Positions 47,636-56,436 of a DNA stretch of 64,000 nt are shown here, piece by piece. The notes beneath the pieces were generated by a model, which searched no databases, was not told the DNA's origin, and worked only from the letters and a program-made list of their open reading frames with translations. Source of the stretch: Mycobacteroides chelonae (lineage in GTDB: Bacteria; Actinomycetota; Actinomycetes; Mycobacteriales; Mycobacteriaceae); contig NZ_CP050145.1 of NCBI RefSeq assembly GCF_016767715.1, forward strand, positions 3,968,001-4,032,000. The letters run 5' to 3'. Position 1 is the first letter of the stretch. The number at the start of each line of letters is the position of its first letter. A program made the translations under genes and the position numbers.

Positions 47636-48346
47636 CTACTGGACCTCGAGGAAGTTCCGGGTCACGCTCGGATCGACCTGGATGCCGGGGCCCGTCGTGG
47701 TGGTGACCACAACCTTCTTCAGGTAGCGACCCTTGGCCGACGACGGCTTGGCACGCAGGATCTCATCCAGCACCGCACCGTAGTTCTCCGCCAGCTTCTC
47801 GGCATCGAACGAGGCCTTGCCGATGATCAGGTGAAGGTTGGAGTGCTTGTCGACGCGGAAGTTGATCTTTCCGCCCTTGATGTCGGTGACGGCCTTGGCT
47901 ACGTCCGGGGTCACGGTGCCGGTCTTGGGGTTCGGCATCAAACCGCGCGGGCCCAGGACACGAGCGATGCGGCCGACCTTGGCCATCTGGTCCGGGGTGG
48001 CGATGGCGGCGTCGAAATCCACCCAGCCGCCCTGAATCCGCTCGATCAGGTCGTCGCTACCGACAACGTCGGCGCCGGCGGCGGCAGCCGCTTCGGCCTT
48101 GTCGCCCACCGCGAAGACGATGACGCGAGCGGTCTTACCGGTACCGTGCGGAAGGTTCACGGTGCCGCGGACCATCTGGTCAGCCTTGCGGGGGTCGACG
48201 CCGAGGCGCATCGCGACCTCAACAGTGGCGTCGTACTTCTTGGACGAGGTCTCCTTGGCCAGCTTTGCGGCTTCCAGAGGGCTGTACAGCTTCTCGCGGT
48301 CCACCTTCTCGGCGGCCTCGCGATATGCCTTGCTGTTCTTGCTCAT
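47636..48346 (-). CDS. rplA: 50S ribosomal protein L1
   Basis: 236 residues. L1 forms the mobile stalk that moves E-site tRNA, and often represses its own mRNA. The family block [15 protein letters not shown] is intact. It follows rplK by 68 bases and ends at a strong terminator. Confidence 0.99.
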   Translation of the reverse strand: MSKNSKAYREAAEKVDREKLYSPLEAAKLAKETSSKKYDATVEVAMRLGVDPRKADQMVRGTVNLPHGTGKTARVIVFAVGDKAEAAAAAGADVVGSDDLIERIQGGWVDFDAAIATPDQMAKVGRIARVLGPRGLMPNPKTGTVTPDVAKAVTDIKGGKINFRVDKHSNLHLIIGKASFDAEKLAENYGAVLDEILRAKPSSAKGRYLKKVVVTTTTGPGIQVDPSVTRNFLEVQ

Positions 48347-48414
48347 TGGTATCCAATCAATTGTTGGTCGTGGTCGTGCAGGCCGAAGCGGGCCTTACCA
48401 CTGGTGGTTCGGTG

Positions 48415-48843
48415 CTATTCGACGGTGATGCCCATCGAGCGCGCGGTGCCGGCAATGATCTTGGCGGCGGCGTCGATGTCGTTGGCGTTGAGGTCTTCCT
48501 TCTTCGTCTCGGCGATCTCGCGCACCTGATCCCACGTCACCTTGGCGACCTTGGTCTTGTGCGGCTCACCGGAACCCTTGGGCACACCGGCGGCCTTCAA
48601 CAGCAGCTTGGCGGCGGGAGGGGTCTTGAGTGCGAAGGTGAAGCTGCGATCCTCGTAGACACTGATCTCCACGGGGATGACGTTTCCGCGCTGCGAATCC
48701 GTCGCGGCGTTGTACGCCTTGCAGAACTCCATGATGTTGACGCCGTGCTGACCGAGCGCGGGACCGACCGGAGGCGCGGGGTTGGCTTCGCCGGCCTTGA
48801 TCTGCAGCTTGATCAGCCCGACGACCTTTTTCTTCGGGGCCAT
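48415..48843 (-). CDS. rplK: 50S ribosomal protein L11
   Basis: 142 residues from the ATG at 48843; the upstream in-frame extension to 48876 is not part of L11. L11 binds the GTPase-associated centre of 23S rRNA and is the thiostrepton target. [20 protein letters not shown] at the N-terminus and the C-terminal GTARSMGI are standard. The 78 bases before it contain a short GTACG-rich hairpin of unknown role. Confidence 0.98.
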   Translation of the reverse strand: MAPKKKVVGLIKLQIKAGEANPAPPVGPALGQHGVNIMEFCKAYNAATDSQRGNVIPVEISVYEDRSFTFALKTPPAAKLLLKAAGVPKGSGEPHKTKVAKVTWDQVREIAETKKEDLNANDIDAAAKIIAGTARSMGITVE

Positions 48844-48921
48844 TGGGGTCTTCCTACTTTCCTTCCGTACCCGCACGTTTTCGTACGGGCTCTGCGAACC
48901 GGCATGCGGTCCGAAGTCTTT

Positions 48922-49716
48922 TTAGAGCTTCTCCACCTGGGTGAAGTTGAGCTCGACCGGGGTCTCGCGGCCGAAGATGGACACCAGCACCTTGAGACGC
49001 TGCTGTTCGGCGTTGACCTCGCTGATGCTGGCGGGCAGCGTCGCGAACGGGCCGTCGGTGACGGTGACCGACTCGCCGACCTCGAAGTCGACCTCGATGA
49101 CCGGACGCTCCAGGCCACCGGTCTCGGCGGCAGCGGCTGCGGTCTCGGTCGCCGAGCCCTTGGCAGGCTTCTTGGCGGGAGTCTGCGGCAGCAGGAACTT
49201 CACCACGTCATCGAGGGCCAGCGGCGACGGACGCGAGGTGGCGCCGACAAAACCGGTGACACCCGGGGTGTTGCGGACAGCACCCCAAGATTCGTCGTTC
49301 AGTTCCATCCGGACCAGGATGTAGCCGGGCAGCACCTTGCGGTTGACCTGCTTACGCTGGCCGTTCTTGATCTCGGTGACCTCTTCGGTGGGCACCTCGA
49401 TCTGGAAGATGTAGTCGCCGACGTCCAGGTTCTGCACACGGGTCTGCAGGTTCGCCTTGACCTTGTTCTCGTAACCGGCGTACGAGTGAACGACGTACCA
49501 TTCGCCCGGCTCGCGGCGCAGCTGAGCCTTCAACGTGACGGCCGGGTCAGCGTCCTCATCGGCCTCAGCCTCGGCAACCGGCGCATCCGAAGACGACTCG
49601 GTCGGCTCCTGAGCCGTCGCCTCGGTCTCGGTGCTCTCGTCGACCACGTCGACCGATACGGCGGTATCAGCGGTGTCTTCTGGCTCGCTCGCAGCGTCGC
49701 CATCGAAGGTCGTCAC
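48922..49716 (-). CDS. nusG: Transcription termination/antitermination factor NusG
   Basis: 264 residues from a GTG. An acidic, Glu/Asp/Thr-rich N-terminal tail of about 80 residues, common in actinobacteria, precedes the NGN domain ([20 protein letters not shown]) and the C-terminal KOW domain ([19 protein letters not shown]). NusG links RNA polymerase with Rho and ribosomes. It lies between secE and rplK as in other mycobacteria. Confidence 0.98.
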   Translation of the reverse strand: MTTFDGDAASEPEDTADTAVSVDVVDESTETEATAQEPTESSSDAPVAEAEADEDADPAVTLKAQLRREPGEWYVVHSYAGYENKVKANLQTRVQNLDVGDYIFQIEVPTEEVTEIKNGQRKQVNRKVLPGYILVRMELNDESWGAVRNTPGVTGFVGATSRPSPLALDDVVKFLLPQTPAKKPAKGSATETAAAAAETGGLERPVIEVDFEVGESVTVTDGPFATLPASISEVNAEQQRLKVLVSIFGRETPVELNFTQVEKL

Positions 49717-49740
49717 CGTTTGTCCTCTCTCGTCTCTCTA

Positions 49741-50151
49741 CTACCCGAACACCAGCATGACCAGCCGGGCCAGGCCCAGGTCGATCACACCGATCAGGGT
49801 GACCATGAACACCAGGAAGACCAGCACCACCGAGGTGTAGCTGACCATCTGCTTGCGGTTCGGCCAGATGACCTTGCGCAGCTCGGCCACAACCTGCTTG
49901 AGGAACACCCAAAGCTGGACGAGCGGATTGCGCGAAGGTCCCGTCTTGTCCTTCTTGGCGGCCGGTTTCCGACTGTTCTTCGCAGCCTTCTTCTTGACCT
50001 CACCGGTCTCGGAGCCACCGGATTCGGTGAGCTCCGTAGCCGCGGTCGAGACGTCAGCACGGCGGGTCCGCTTACCCGTCGGGCGAAGCGGCTTGGTCGA
50101 GGTGACGGCCCGGTCGCTGTCGACTCCGGACTCGTCTAGCTCGTCGCTCAT
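49741..50151 (-). CDS. secE: Preprotein translocase subunit SecE
   Basis: 136 residues. A long, charged, Ser/Thr/Lys-rich N-terminal half is followed by the SecE core (FLKQVVAELRKVIWPNRKQM) and one membrane span (SVVLVFLVFMVTLIGVIDLGL). SecE clamps the SecY channel in the plasma membrane. It ends 24 bases before nusG, in one operon. Confidence 0.96.
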   Translation of the reverse strand: MSDELDESGVDSDRAVTSTKPLRPTGKRTRRADVSTAATELTESGGSETGEVKKKAAKNSRKPAAKKDKTGPSRNPLVQLWVFLKQVVAELRKVIWPNRKQMVSYTSVVLVFLVFMVTLIGVIDLGLARLVMLVFG

Positions 50152-50198
50152 GCCCTTCCGTACCTCTCTGTTTCCCTAGTGCTTACTCCAGGGTGTTG

Positions 50199-50271
<73 letters not shown>

Positions 50272-50439
50272 ATGGCTGGCATGCCAACCTGGTGGCCAGG
50301 GCCTCACACAACACACGCGCCTCCCGAGTACCCGACAGGCGCGTTGTGGTGGGAAAACCCCGAATCTCGAGTGTACCCCGAGGCCATCCCCAGACTGAAA
50401 TTGCCCACCGATCTGCGCGCAGACGGGTGGGGCCCTTTC

Positions 50440-50910
50440 TCAGAGGAGCTTGATATCGGCCATCCGGTCCGAGTCACGGCCCATCAGGGTGGTGAAGGCC
50501 TCCATGACCAGCTCGCCATTCTGATCGCGCACGATGTTGCGGGTGGTCACGATGTCCACGCCGAAGGCCTCCTTGTGGGAGTCGACCTGGAAGTCGCACG
50601 ACAACTCATCACCCTCGGTGATGGGCTTGTGATACACGAACTTCTGCTCCGAATGCACGATCTGCATGGTGTCCATGCCGACGTCATAGGTGCGGAAGAA
50701 TTCCTTCTGCACCAGCAGCGCCATCACCGCCGGGAAGGCCAGGGGCGCGATGAGGCCGTCATGTCCGAGCTCGGCCGCCGCGCTCGGGTCGAGGCTGGCC
50801 GGATCCACAGCCTTGACCGACTGTGCGAACTCGCGGATCTTCTCCCGCCCCACCACGTAGGTCCTGGAGTACTTATGCGTCATTCCGACGATATCGAGTT
50901 GGAGCGCCAT
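50440..50910 (-). CDS. hadC: (3R)-hydroxyacyl-ACP dehydratase subunit HadC
   Basis: 156 residues with a single hot-dog fold (YSRTYVVGREKIREFAQSV). HadC pairs with HadB in the FAS-II dehydratase that acts on longer meromycolate chains. Like HadA it lacks the hydratase catalytic motif and is the substrate-stabilising partner. It starts two bases after hadB ends. Confidence 0.95.
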   Translation of the reverse strand: MALQLDIVGMTHKYSRTYVVGREKIREFAQSVKAVDPASLDPSAAAELGHDGLIAPLAFPAVMALLVQKEFFRTYDVGMDTMQIVHSEQKFVYHKPITEGDELSCDFQVDSHKEAFGVDIVTTRNIVRDQNGELVMEAFTTLMGRDSDRMADIKLL

Positions 50911-50912
50911 GA

Positions 50913-51344
50913 CTACGCCAGCGTCGCAGTCGCGATAGCGCGCCCGAAGATCTTCTTGCCGTTGGTGGTGGCGGTCAGCGCGATGGTGACCGACTTGGTG
51001 TCCTCGTCGACCGACTTCACCCGACCGTTGAAGACGATCTCCGCGCCCACACCGTCATTAGGAACAGTGACAAAGCTGGTGAAACGCACGTTGTACTCGG
51101 TCACCGCCGCCGGGTCGCCGATCCACTCGGTGACGTAACCGCCACCCAGGCCCATGGTCAGCATGCCGTGCGCGATGGCGCCGTCCTCGAGTCCCACCAG
51201 CTTGGCGGTCTCGTCGTCCCAGTGGATGGGGTTGAGGTCGCCGGAAACACCGGCGTAGTTCACAAGATCCTGCCGGGTCAGCGGAATCATCTTCTCCGGC
51301 AGCTGATCTCCCACGCTGACCGAACTGAATTCACGCAATGCCAT
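50913..51344 (-). CDS. hadB: (3R)-hydroxyacyl-ACP dehydratase catalytic subunit HadB
   Basis: 143 residues. The hydratase-2 motif GDLNPIHWDDE carries the catalytic Asp and His, so this is the active subunit shared by the HadAB and HadBC heterodimers of mycolate elongation. The ATG overlaps the hadA stop by one base (TGATG), indicating coupled synthesis. Confidence 0.97.
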   Translation of the reverse strand: MALREFSSVSVGDQLPEKMIPLTRQDLVNYAGVSGDLNPIHWDDETAKLVGLEDGAIAHGMLTMGLGGGYVTEWIGDPAAVTEYNVRFTSFVTVPNDGVGAEIVFNGRVKSVDEDTKSVTIALTATTNGKKIFGRAIATATLA

Positions 51345-51814
51345 CAGTTGAACCCGCCTTCTTCTCCGTCTTCTGCAGTGCGCCCGGCAAGAGTCGTGAT
51401 CAGCTCCTGCACCAGCTCACCCTTGTCATTGGTGATGAGGCTCTTGGTGACGATGATGTCGGCACCGAACGAGCGCCGGATCGAGTCGAGGTACACGTCG
51501 CAAGACAGCTTGTCTCCGGCAGTGATCGGGCGCAGGATTCTGAGCTCCTGGTCGACCTGGACGATCTTCTCGTCCCTGATCCCGATGTTCGCATGCTCGA
51601 AGAAGGCCGCCTGAGCGGTATATCCGAAGATGCAGAGGAAGGTCGGCGTAGCGACCAACGAGCCGTAGCCAAGAGCCGCAGCGGCGGCCTCTTCGTGATG
51701 AGCGGGGTGGTCGCTCTTCACCGCGTCGGCGTGCTCGCGAATCTTCTCCCGCTCGACCACATAGTGATCGGGGTATCGGTAGTGAGTTCCGACAAGATCT
51801 TGCGATAAAGCCAC
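51344..51814 (-). CDS. hadA: (3R)-hydroxyacyl-ACP dehydratase subunit HadA
   Basis: 156 residues from a GTG. A hot-dog fold (YVVEREKIREHADAV) similar to HadC. HadA pairs with HadB in early meromycolate elongation and is the target of thiacetazone and isoxyl; the known drug-linked cysteine 61 is not evident at an equivalent place (segment VATPTFLCIFGY carries the nearest cysteine). It heads the hadABC operon. Confidence 0.95.
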   Translation of the reverse strand: MALSQDLVGTHYRYPDHYVVEREKIREHADAVKSDHPAHHEEAAAAALGYGSLVATPTFLCIFGYTAQAAFFEHANIGIRDEKIVQVDQELRILRPITAGDKLSCDVYLDSIRRSFGADIIVTKSLITNDKGELVQELITTLAGRTAEDGEEGGFN

Positions 51815-51866
51815 GGGGCGGAACCTACCTACTGATGTTGATCGATACCAAGTAAGGCTTGCCTAT

Positions 51867-51890
51867 TCGTGTCGCGTTTCAGCGACACGA
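51867..51890 (-). terminator. Hairpin after rpmG
   Basis: TCGTGTCGC and GCGACACGA are perfect 9-bp arms around a 6-base loop, 10 bases past the rpmG stop. It separates rpmG from hadABC, so hadA would need its own promoter in the 52 bases that follow, or read-through. Confidence 0.65.
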
Positions 51891-51900
51891 GAACCACCGG

Positions 51901-52068
51901 CTAGCGCGACTCTTTGTGAGGCTGGTGCGATCCGCAGTTCGGGCAGAACTTCTTCAGTTCCAGCCGGTCAGGGTCGTTACGCCGGTTCTTCTTGGTGATG
52001 TAGTTACGGTGCTTGCACGTCTCACATGCCAAGGTGACCTTGGGCCGGACGTCTGTGCTGGAGGCCAC
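51901..52068 (-). CDS. rpmG: 50S ribosomal protein L33
   Basis: 55 residues from a GTG at 52068; the longer frame to 52143 runs into the tRNA-Met gene. Two CXXC pairs (CETCKH and CPNCGS) form the zinc site, making this the zinc-containing paralogue. It corresponds in place to rpmG2 of M. tuberculosis. Confidence 0.95.
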   Translation of the reverse strand: MASSTDVRPKVTLACETCKHRNYITKKNRRNDPDRLELKKFCPNCGSHQPHKESR

Positions 52069-52110
52069 TGCAGTTGCCCTCTTTCGTTCGTTGTCTCTAT
52101 GTTCGGGTGG

Positions 52111-52184
52111 TAGCGGTGGGGAGGCTCGATCTCCCGACCTCACGATTATGAGTCGTGCGCTCTAACCAGCTGAGCTACACCGCC
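52111..52184 (-). tRNA. tRNA-Met (CAT anticodon)
   Basis: 74 bases, anticodon CAT in an ACTCATAAT loop, with acceptor GGCGGTG pairing CACCGCT (one G-T wobble). It lacks the initiator-type features, so it is an elongator methionine tRNA. No encoded CCA. Confidence 0.94.
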
Positions 52185-52222
52185 CCGCAGACAGAGCCGG
52201 CGTTTCCGCCTGCCGTCTACCG

Positions 52223-52295
52223 AGCCCCCTAACGGAATCGAACCGTTGACCTTTTCCTTACCATGGAAACGCTCTACCGACTGAGCTAAGGGGGC
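52223..52295 (-). tRNA. tRNA-Thr (GGT anticodon)
   Basis: 73 bases, anticodon GGT in a CATGGTAAG loop, perfect 7-bp acceptor GCCCCCT/AGGGGGC, and GTTCGATTC T-loop. It precedes tRNA-Met by 38 bases on the same strand, as in M. tuberculosis. Confidence 0.95.
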
Positions 52296-52388
52296 ATAAA
52301 GCCCTCACGAGGGTACCCGTTGACGTCGGCGGAACCAAAACGGCTCTACCGGGGCACAGACCCGTCTACTTTCGGTCGCGCATCACCC

Positions 52389-52413
52389 GTGTGAGAGACA
52401 CCAATGCGGGTAT
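52389..52413 (+). promoter_or_regulatory. SigF-like promoter of ferredoxin reductase gene
   Basis: GTGT (52389-52392) and GGGTAT (52408-52413), spaced 15 bases, approximate the mycobacterial SigF consensus GGTTT-N15-17-GGGTAT. The start codon is 10 bases beyond, giving an almost leaderless message. Confidence 0.45.
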
Positions 52414-52422
52414 CCGGGGGCC

Positions 52423-53577
52423 ATGAGTGAACCAGGCCTGATCATCGCCGGTAGTGGCCCGGCAGGCGTCGCGGCAGCGGAGTCATTCCGCGAGCACAAC
52501 GCGAGCGCACCGGTGCAGATACTCACCGCAGACCCCGACTCCCCCTATGAACGTCCGCCGCTGAGCAAGCAGTATCTGCGGAGACAGACAGATGACGTCA
52601 TCCTGCATCCCCCGTCTTGGTACGACGAGCGCGCAATCGAACTCATCAGCAGTACAGCGATAGACCGCATCGACGTCGATGACCGTGCTGTGTACGCGGG
52701 CGAGCAGCGCTATGACTTCCGCAGCCTCATCCTTGCGCCCGGCGCGGCACCCTCCCCCTTGTCCGTACCGGGTGGGCACCACGCTCTGCTGCTGCGCTCA
52801 TTGACCGACGCCACCGTGCTGCGGGACGTAGCGGACACCGCTGACGCCGCGGTCGTTGTCGGCGCCGGGTTCATCGGCTGCGAAGCCGCGGCATCCCTGT
52901 CGCTACGCGGTGTGTCGGTGACTTTGGTTGCACCCGAATCCCTTCCTCAAGAAACGCGGCTTGGCAGAGAGGCCGGCGAGCGCCTGCGCGACCTGGTGAC
53001 CGCGGCAGGGGTGCATTACATCGGCGGGGTGGAGGTCGAGGAAATCACCGGGAAGGGCGTAAGGCTCAACACTGGTGTCACCGTCGCTGGCGATCTCACT
53101 CTTGCCGCCACGGGTGTCACACCACAAAGCCGCCTCGCCGCTAAAGCCGGTATACGGGTGGAGGATTCGCGAATCGTCGTCGGCGCCGACATGCGCACGT
53201 CCGCGAGCGGAGTCTACGCCGCCGGAGATGTCGCCCGTGCATGGAACGCCATCGCCGGGCGATATCTGACAGTGGAACACTGGCAGGACGCGATCGACCA
53301 GGGCTCGGTTGCGGGAGCCTCCGCTGCGGGCCATGAGGCTATCTGGGATGCGGTACGGGGGTTTTGGACCACCATTGGCGAGGCCACGGTGAAGTACCAC
53401 GCCTGGGGCGACGGCTACGAAGATAGCCGGATGATCAGTAGCACCGAGGGATTCACCGTTTGGTACGAAGCCAACGCTGCGACGGTCGCGGTGCTTACCT
53501 ATAACGCTGACGATGATTACGAACTCGGCAGACAACTCATCGCCGAGGGTAGGCCCGCACCCACGGCCGCCCGGTGA
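52423..53577 (+). CDS. Ferredoxin reductase-type FAD oxidoreductase
   Basis: 384 residues. The N-terminal FAD Rossmann fold IIAGSGPAGVAAAE is at about 6-19, the NAD(P) fold VVVGAGFIGCEAAASL at about 145-160, and the GVYAAGDVA FAD motif at about 263-271. The fold is of the putidaredoxin/rubredoxin reductase class, passing electrons from NADH to a ferredoxin. No ferredoxin gene is adjacent. Position next to stress genes and the SigF-like promoter suggest stationary-phase use. Confidence 0.9.
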   Translation: MSEPGLIIAGSGPAGVAAAESFREHNASAPVQILTADPDSPYERPPLSKQYLRRQTDDVILHPPSWYDERAIELISSTAIDRIDVDDRAVYAGEQRYDFRSLILAPGAAPSPLSVPGGHHALLLRSLTDATVLRDVADTADAAVVVGAGFIGCEAAASLSLRGVSVTLVAPESLPQETRLGREAGERLRDLVTAAGVHYIGGVEVEEITGKGVRLNTGVTVAGDLTLAATGVTPQSRLAAKAGIRVEDSRIVVGADMRTSASGVYAAGDVARAWNAIAGRYLTVEHWQDAIDQGSVAGASAAGHEAIWDAVRGFWTTIGEATVKYHAWGDGYEDSRMISSTEGFTVWYEANAATVAVLTYNADDDYELGRQLIAEGRPAPTAAR

Positions 53578-53593
53578 TTTCACCGCCCGCGGC

Positions 53594-53851
53594 TCAATGG
53601 TTGCGCAGCTTGCCAATCAGTTCGCTCTTGGCCAGCCGCGAATAGCCCGACAATCCAAGTTCCTTGGCGCGCTTGCGAAGCTCGACCACGGTCCAGTCAT
53701 CGTAGGAACCCGACTTACCGCCCTTGCGCCCTACCGCGGAGCTTCCACGGGCAGCGGCCGAATTGGAGATCCTTGCCGACTTTTCCTTGGAATCACCTTG
53801 TTTCCGTAGTTCCTTGTACATTTTCTCGTTCTTGATCGACGAGTTCGGCAC
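53594..53851 (-). CDS. DUF7218/Rho N-terminal-like domain protein
   Basis: 85 residues from the GTG at 53851, eight bases after GGAGG; the earlier GTG at 53860 is too close to that site. The N-terminal half (SSIKNEKMYKELRKQGDSKEKSARISN) is the DUF7218 pattern. The C-terminal half (WTVVELRKRAKELGLSGYSRLAKSELI) is a Rho-N/SAP-like nucleic-acid-binding module. Common in mycobacterial stress regulons; the molecular role is unknown. A SigF-like promoter lies upstream. Confidence 0.82.
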   Translation of the reverse strand: MPNSSIKNEKMYKELRKQGDSKEKSARISNSAAARGSSAVGRKGGKSGSYDDWTVVELRKRAKELGLSGYSRLAKSELIGKLRNH

Positions 53852-53889
53852 AACATTCACCTCCGTAGTAGAACCATGTCCGGTAGGCG

Positions 53890-53915
53890 ATTCCCCCTCA
53901 CCAGAAGTCCTAAAC
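53890..53915 (-). promoter_or_regulatory. SigF-like promoter upstream of Rho-N protein gene
   Basis: On the minus strand GTTT (53915-53912) and GGGAAT (53895-53890) with a 16-base spacer resemble GTTT-N15-17-GGGTAT. The start codon is about 39 bases beyond. Confidence 0.5.
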
Positions 53916-53939
53916 CTGCGCCCGGGAACGTAAACCAGT

Positions 53940-53975
53940 CAGCGGCCCGTCCCCCGCACTGGGGACGGGCCGCTG
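53940..53975 (-). terminator. Terminator after CsbD-like gene
   Basis: CAGCGGCCCGTCCCC and GGGGACGGGCCGCTG form perfect 15-bp arms around a 6-base loop just past the CsbD-like stop. The T tract is weak. Confidence 0.8.
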
Positions 53976-53986
53976 TCGATCGGTAG

Positions 53987-54220
53987 CTACCGCTGGGCCT
54001 TTTCGCGCGCCTCATTTGCGTCCGCGGCTTTACGCGCGGCTTCGGCCTCCGCTTCCTTCTTCGCGGCCTCACGCTGGGAATCAGCCTTGTCCTGCTGCGC
54101 CTGGCCTTCCCGCTTGAGGTCGTCGCGGCCCGTTACCGCACCGGCGACTTCCTTGATCTTGCCCTTTGCGCCCTCAACGACGCCCTCGATACCTTCTTCG
54201 GGACCACTCTTGTCAGACAT
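53987..54220 (-). CDS. CsbD-like stress protein with extended helical tail
   Basis: 77 residues. The CsbD-type block IEGVVEGAKGKIKEVAGAVTGRDDLKREG covers about 11-39. A very charged, Ala/Glu/Lys-rich tail likely to form a long helix follows. CsbD proteins are general-stress proteins of unknown biochemistry. The SigF-like promoter at 54288-54313 and the strong terminator make this a single-gene unit. Confidence 0.85.
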   Translation of the reverse strand: MSDKSGPEEGIEGVVEGAKGKIKEVAGAVTGRDDLKREGQAQQDKADSQREAAKKEAEAEAARKAADANEAREKAQR

Positions 54221-54287
54221 ACATTTCCTTTCCTCTTGTCACCACGTAGGCACGCGGCAGTCGGTACTCACCACCCCTACTTGCGGG

Positions 54288-54313
54288 CTTCCCATATCCA
54301 GTGCCCTTAAACC
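54288..54313 (-). promoter_or_regulatory. SigF-like promoter of CsbD-like gene
   Basis: On the minus strand GGTTT (54313-54309) and GGGAAG (54293-54288), with 15 bases between, fit the SigF pattern except in the last -10 bases. The ATG is about 68 bases beyond. Confidence 0.5.
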
Positions 54314-54361
54314 ACAAGGGAAGTAACCTTCACCACATGCGGGCCATACGGGCCGCGCCCG

Positions 54362-54919
54362 TCACTTGACCGGCGCCTTCTTCTTGGCCTGAGCCGCAGC
54401 CTTCTTCTCGGTGCTCGCGTCTCCACCGGCTAACTGACCACCGGAGTTCTCCAGGTGCGCCCGCACGAACCACTGGAACTTCTCGAGTTCGCCGGCGTGG
54501 CCAATCAGCAGATCCTGCGACACGAGGTCCAGATCGTCGAGCGTCTTGATTGCGGTGCGGATGTCCGCGATCACGCCGTCGTATACCAAGTTCAGCGCCG
54601 CCAAATGAGCCTGCACTGTGTCGCGGCCGACCGAATAGTCGTCCCAGGTACGGTCTTTCAGGATGGCGCCGGGCGTGCCTTGCGGGGACCGGCCCAACGC
54701 GGCGATACGCTCGGCGACTTCATCGGCGTAGCCACGCACCAGCTCGACCTGCGGATCCAGCATCTCGTGTACCCCGATGAAGTTGGGGCCCACTACATTC
54801 CAGTGCACATGTTTCAGCGTGAGATGCAGGTCGTTGTAGGTGCTGAGCTGTGTTTGCAGCAGATCGGCGATCTTCCTACCCTGCGCATCGGAAAGCCCAG
54901 GGATGGTGAACGTGGTCAT
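54362..54919 (-). CDS. dps: Dps-family ferritin-like protein
   Basis: 185 residues. The ferroxidase/ligand segment HVHWNVVGPNFIGVHEMLD (about 37-55) is the Dps signature shared between subunits. A Lys/Ala-rich C-terminal tail (EKKAAAQAKKKAPVK) can bind DNA as in mycobacterial Dps1. It oxidises Fe2+ with H2O2, stores iron and protects DNA in starvation. The best SigF-like promoter of this cluster lies upstream. Confidence 0.95.
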   Translation of the reverse strand: MTTFTIPGLSDAQGRKIADLLQTQLSTYNDLHLTLKHVHWNVVGPNFIGVHEMLDPQVELVRGYADEVAERIAALGRSPQGTPGAILKDRTWDDYSVGRDTVQAHLAALNLVYDGVIADIRTAIKTLDDLDLVSQDLLIGHAGELEKFQWFVRAHLENSGGQLAGGDASTEKKAAAQAKKKAPVK

Positions 54920-54954
54920 ATTCAGCTCCTTCGCTATGTGGCGTCAGAACAGGA

Positions 54955-54980
54955 CTACCCACCGGATGCCAGAACCAAAC
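54955..54980 (-). promoter_or_regulatory. SigF-like promoter of dps
   Basis: On the minus strand GTTT (54980-54977) and GGGTAG (54960-54955), with a 16-base spacer, match the SigF consensus closely. The ATG is 36 bases beyond the -10, with AAGGAG before it. Confidence 0.65.
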
Positions 54981-55042
54981 AGGCCCCTCTCCCGATCTTT
55001 CTCGCCGAGAACCGCGATCCGGCGCAACAGCATCAATAGCAA

Positions 55043-55669
55043 CTACGAGCCCGCTCCGGGCACCCCGGTCGCGGCCGCGACCGACGGCCCCTGGCCAACT
55101 ACGAACACGTCGATGGCGACATCGTCGTCACGGTAACCGGCGCCCTGGTACAGCCCGGCCGTTGCACCGATCAGCCGATTTGCCTCGTCGCCCGTCAACG
55201 GATACTCGGTCACCGCATGTCGCCAATGCGCGGCCAGAACCGTCGTTCCTTCCGGCATCTGCCCTAGCTCACGGTCCAGCACGTCACGCAACAGGGCAGC
55301 ATCGAGGTAGTAGGCAACCTCTGACAAAACCACTAGATCGAAATCTTCTGCAGGCCAACTTGAATCCAACGACTGCCGATGAAAGCTCACCCGATCCGAC
55401 AGCCCACACCGAGTGATACGCGCACGCGCGGATTCGAGCGCCGAATCCACTAGGTCAATCGCGGTGACCCGTTCGCAACGTGCCGCCAACTGCTCGGTGA
55501 GCACCCCCACGGAGCATCCGGGTTCGAAGACATGGCGATAGCGCAGCCGGGGCAGCATCGCCATGGTGATCGCGTACTTCCTCTGTTCATACCAACGCTG
55601 TGCGAGCTGCCACGGGTCGTCGGATATGGCGTACATCTCGTCGAAGAAGGTGTCCGGTACCCGCCCCAT
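55043..55669 (-). CDS. NodS-like SAM-dependent methyltransferase
   Basis: 208 residues. The N-terminus DDPWQLAQRWYEQRKYA resembles the NodS family (N-methyltransferase of chito-oligosaccharide amines). The SAM motif HVFEPGCSVG is at about 46-55. IDLVDSALESARARI is motif II and LVVLSEVAYYL is motif IV. It is last of four overlapping genes. Its ATG overlaps the deacetylase stop by one base, so it probably methylates the amine exposed by that enzyme. Confidence 0.85.
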   Translation of the reverse strand: MGRVPDTFFDEMYAISDDPWQLAQRWYEQRKYAITMAMLPRLRYRHVFEPGCSVGVLTEQLAARCERVTAIDLVDSALESARARITRCGLSDRVSFHRQSLDSSWPAEDFDLVVLSEVAYYLDAALLRDVLDRELGQMPEGTTVLAAHWRHAVTEYPLTGDEANRLIGATAGLYQGAGYRDDDVAIDVFVVGQGPSVAAATGVPGAGS

Positions 55670-56436
55670 CAGCGGAACACCGCCTCACCAAGGGTGAGGA
55701 GCCGATCGACGACGTGCGACGGCAGTATCGCCTCCGCACCCGGCCACCGAGGACGCAGCTGTGTCTGGAAAACATTGGCAGCCTGCCGCTTTAAGCCGCA
55801 TGCTGCACGGTCACGAGGTGTCGTGCACATTCGGTGCCATGGCACCGCGTTATCACCCGGCACGGCCCAATGCCACATCCAGACCGGGTACTCCAGCAGT
55901 AGCGCACCGGTGCGGCCCGCGGCGGTGGCAGACGCGCGCCCGACGGCCTCGTGGTCCGGATGACCATCGCCACGCCACGTAGCAGCACACCAGGCCCCAG
56001 GCGGCGCGGCATCGAGAATCTCGGCGAGGAGGCCGCCCATTTCCTCTTCCCTCTCGGAAATCGCACCATCGGCCAGACCGAGCCTCACCGGAGGATCAAG
56101 ACCAAGAATATTTGTAGCGCAAAGTAATTCGGCATGGCGATCCCGTTCCAGCCAACAGCGTTCGGTGGGCGATAGATCCGGATACGCGCCGCCGCCATCG
56201 CTCACCGACACCACGACGACGTCGACTCCCCGTGCGCGCAACATGGCTGCCGTGCAGCCGAATCCCAAGGTCTCGTCGTCGGGGTGCGGCGCGACCAAGA
56301 CCAGGAACGGGCACTCGTCCAGATCCAGGATCGGAAACTCACGCGGCCACGCGAGCCACTCCGCAAGGGACGTACCGCCGGCCGAAATCGGCCGTTCGGC
56401 AAGCCGCTCGCAGTTACCGGCGTTGGCGACACTCAT
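55669..56436 (-). CDS. PIG-L family N-acetylglucosaminyl-type deacetylase
   Basis: 255 residues. The zinc-site motif APHPDDE (49-55) and the second motif HPDH (159-162) are intact, so it is a likely active zinc amidase, like MshB, removing an acetyl group from an N-acetylated amino sugar. It overlaps the acyl-CoA dehydrogenase stop by ATGA and the methyltransferase start by one base. Unlike MshB it sits with a glycosyltransferase. Confidence 0.9.
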   Translation of the reverse strand: MSVANAGNCERLAERPISAGGTSLAEWLAWPREFPILDLDECPFLVLVAPHPDDETLGFGCTAAMLRARGVDVVVVSVSDGGGAYPDLSPTERCWLERDRHAELLCATNILGLDPPVRLGLADGAISEREEEMGGLLAEILDAAPPGAWCAATWRGDGHPDHEAVGRASATAAGRTGALLLEYPVWMWHWAVPGDNAVPWHRMCTTPRDRAACGLKRQAANVFQTQLRPRWPGAEAILPSHVVDRLLTLGEAVFR

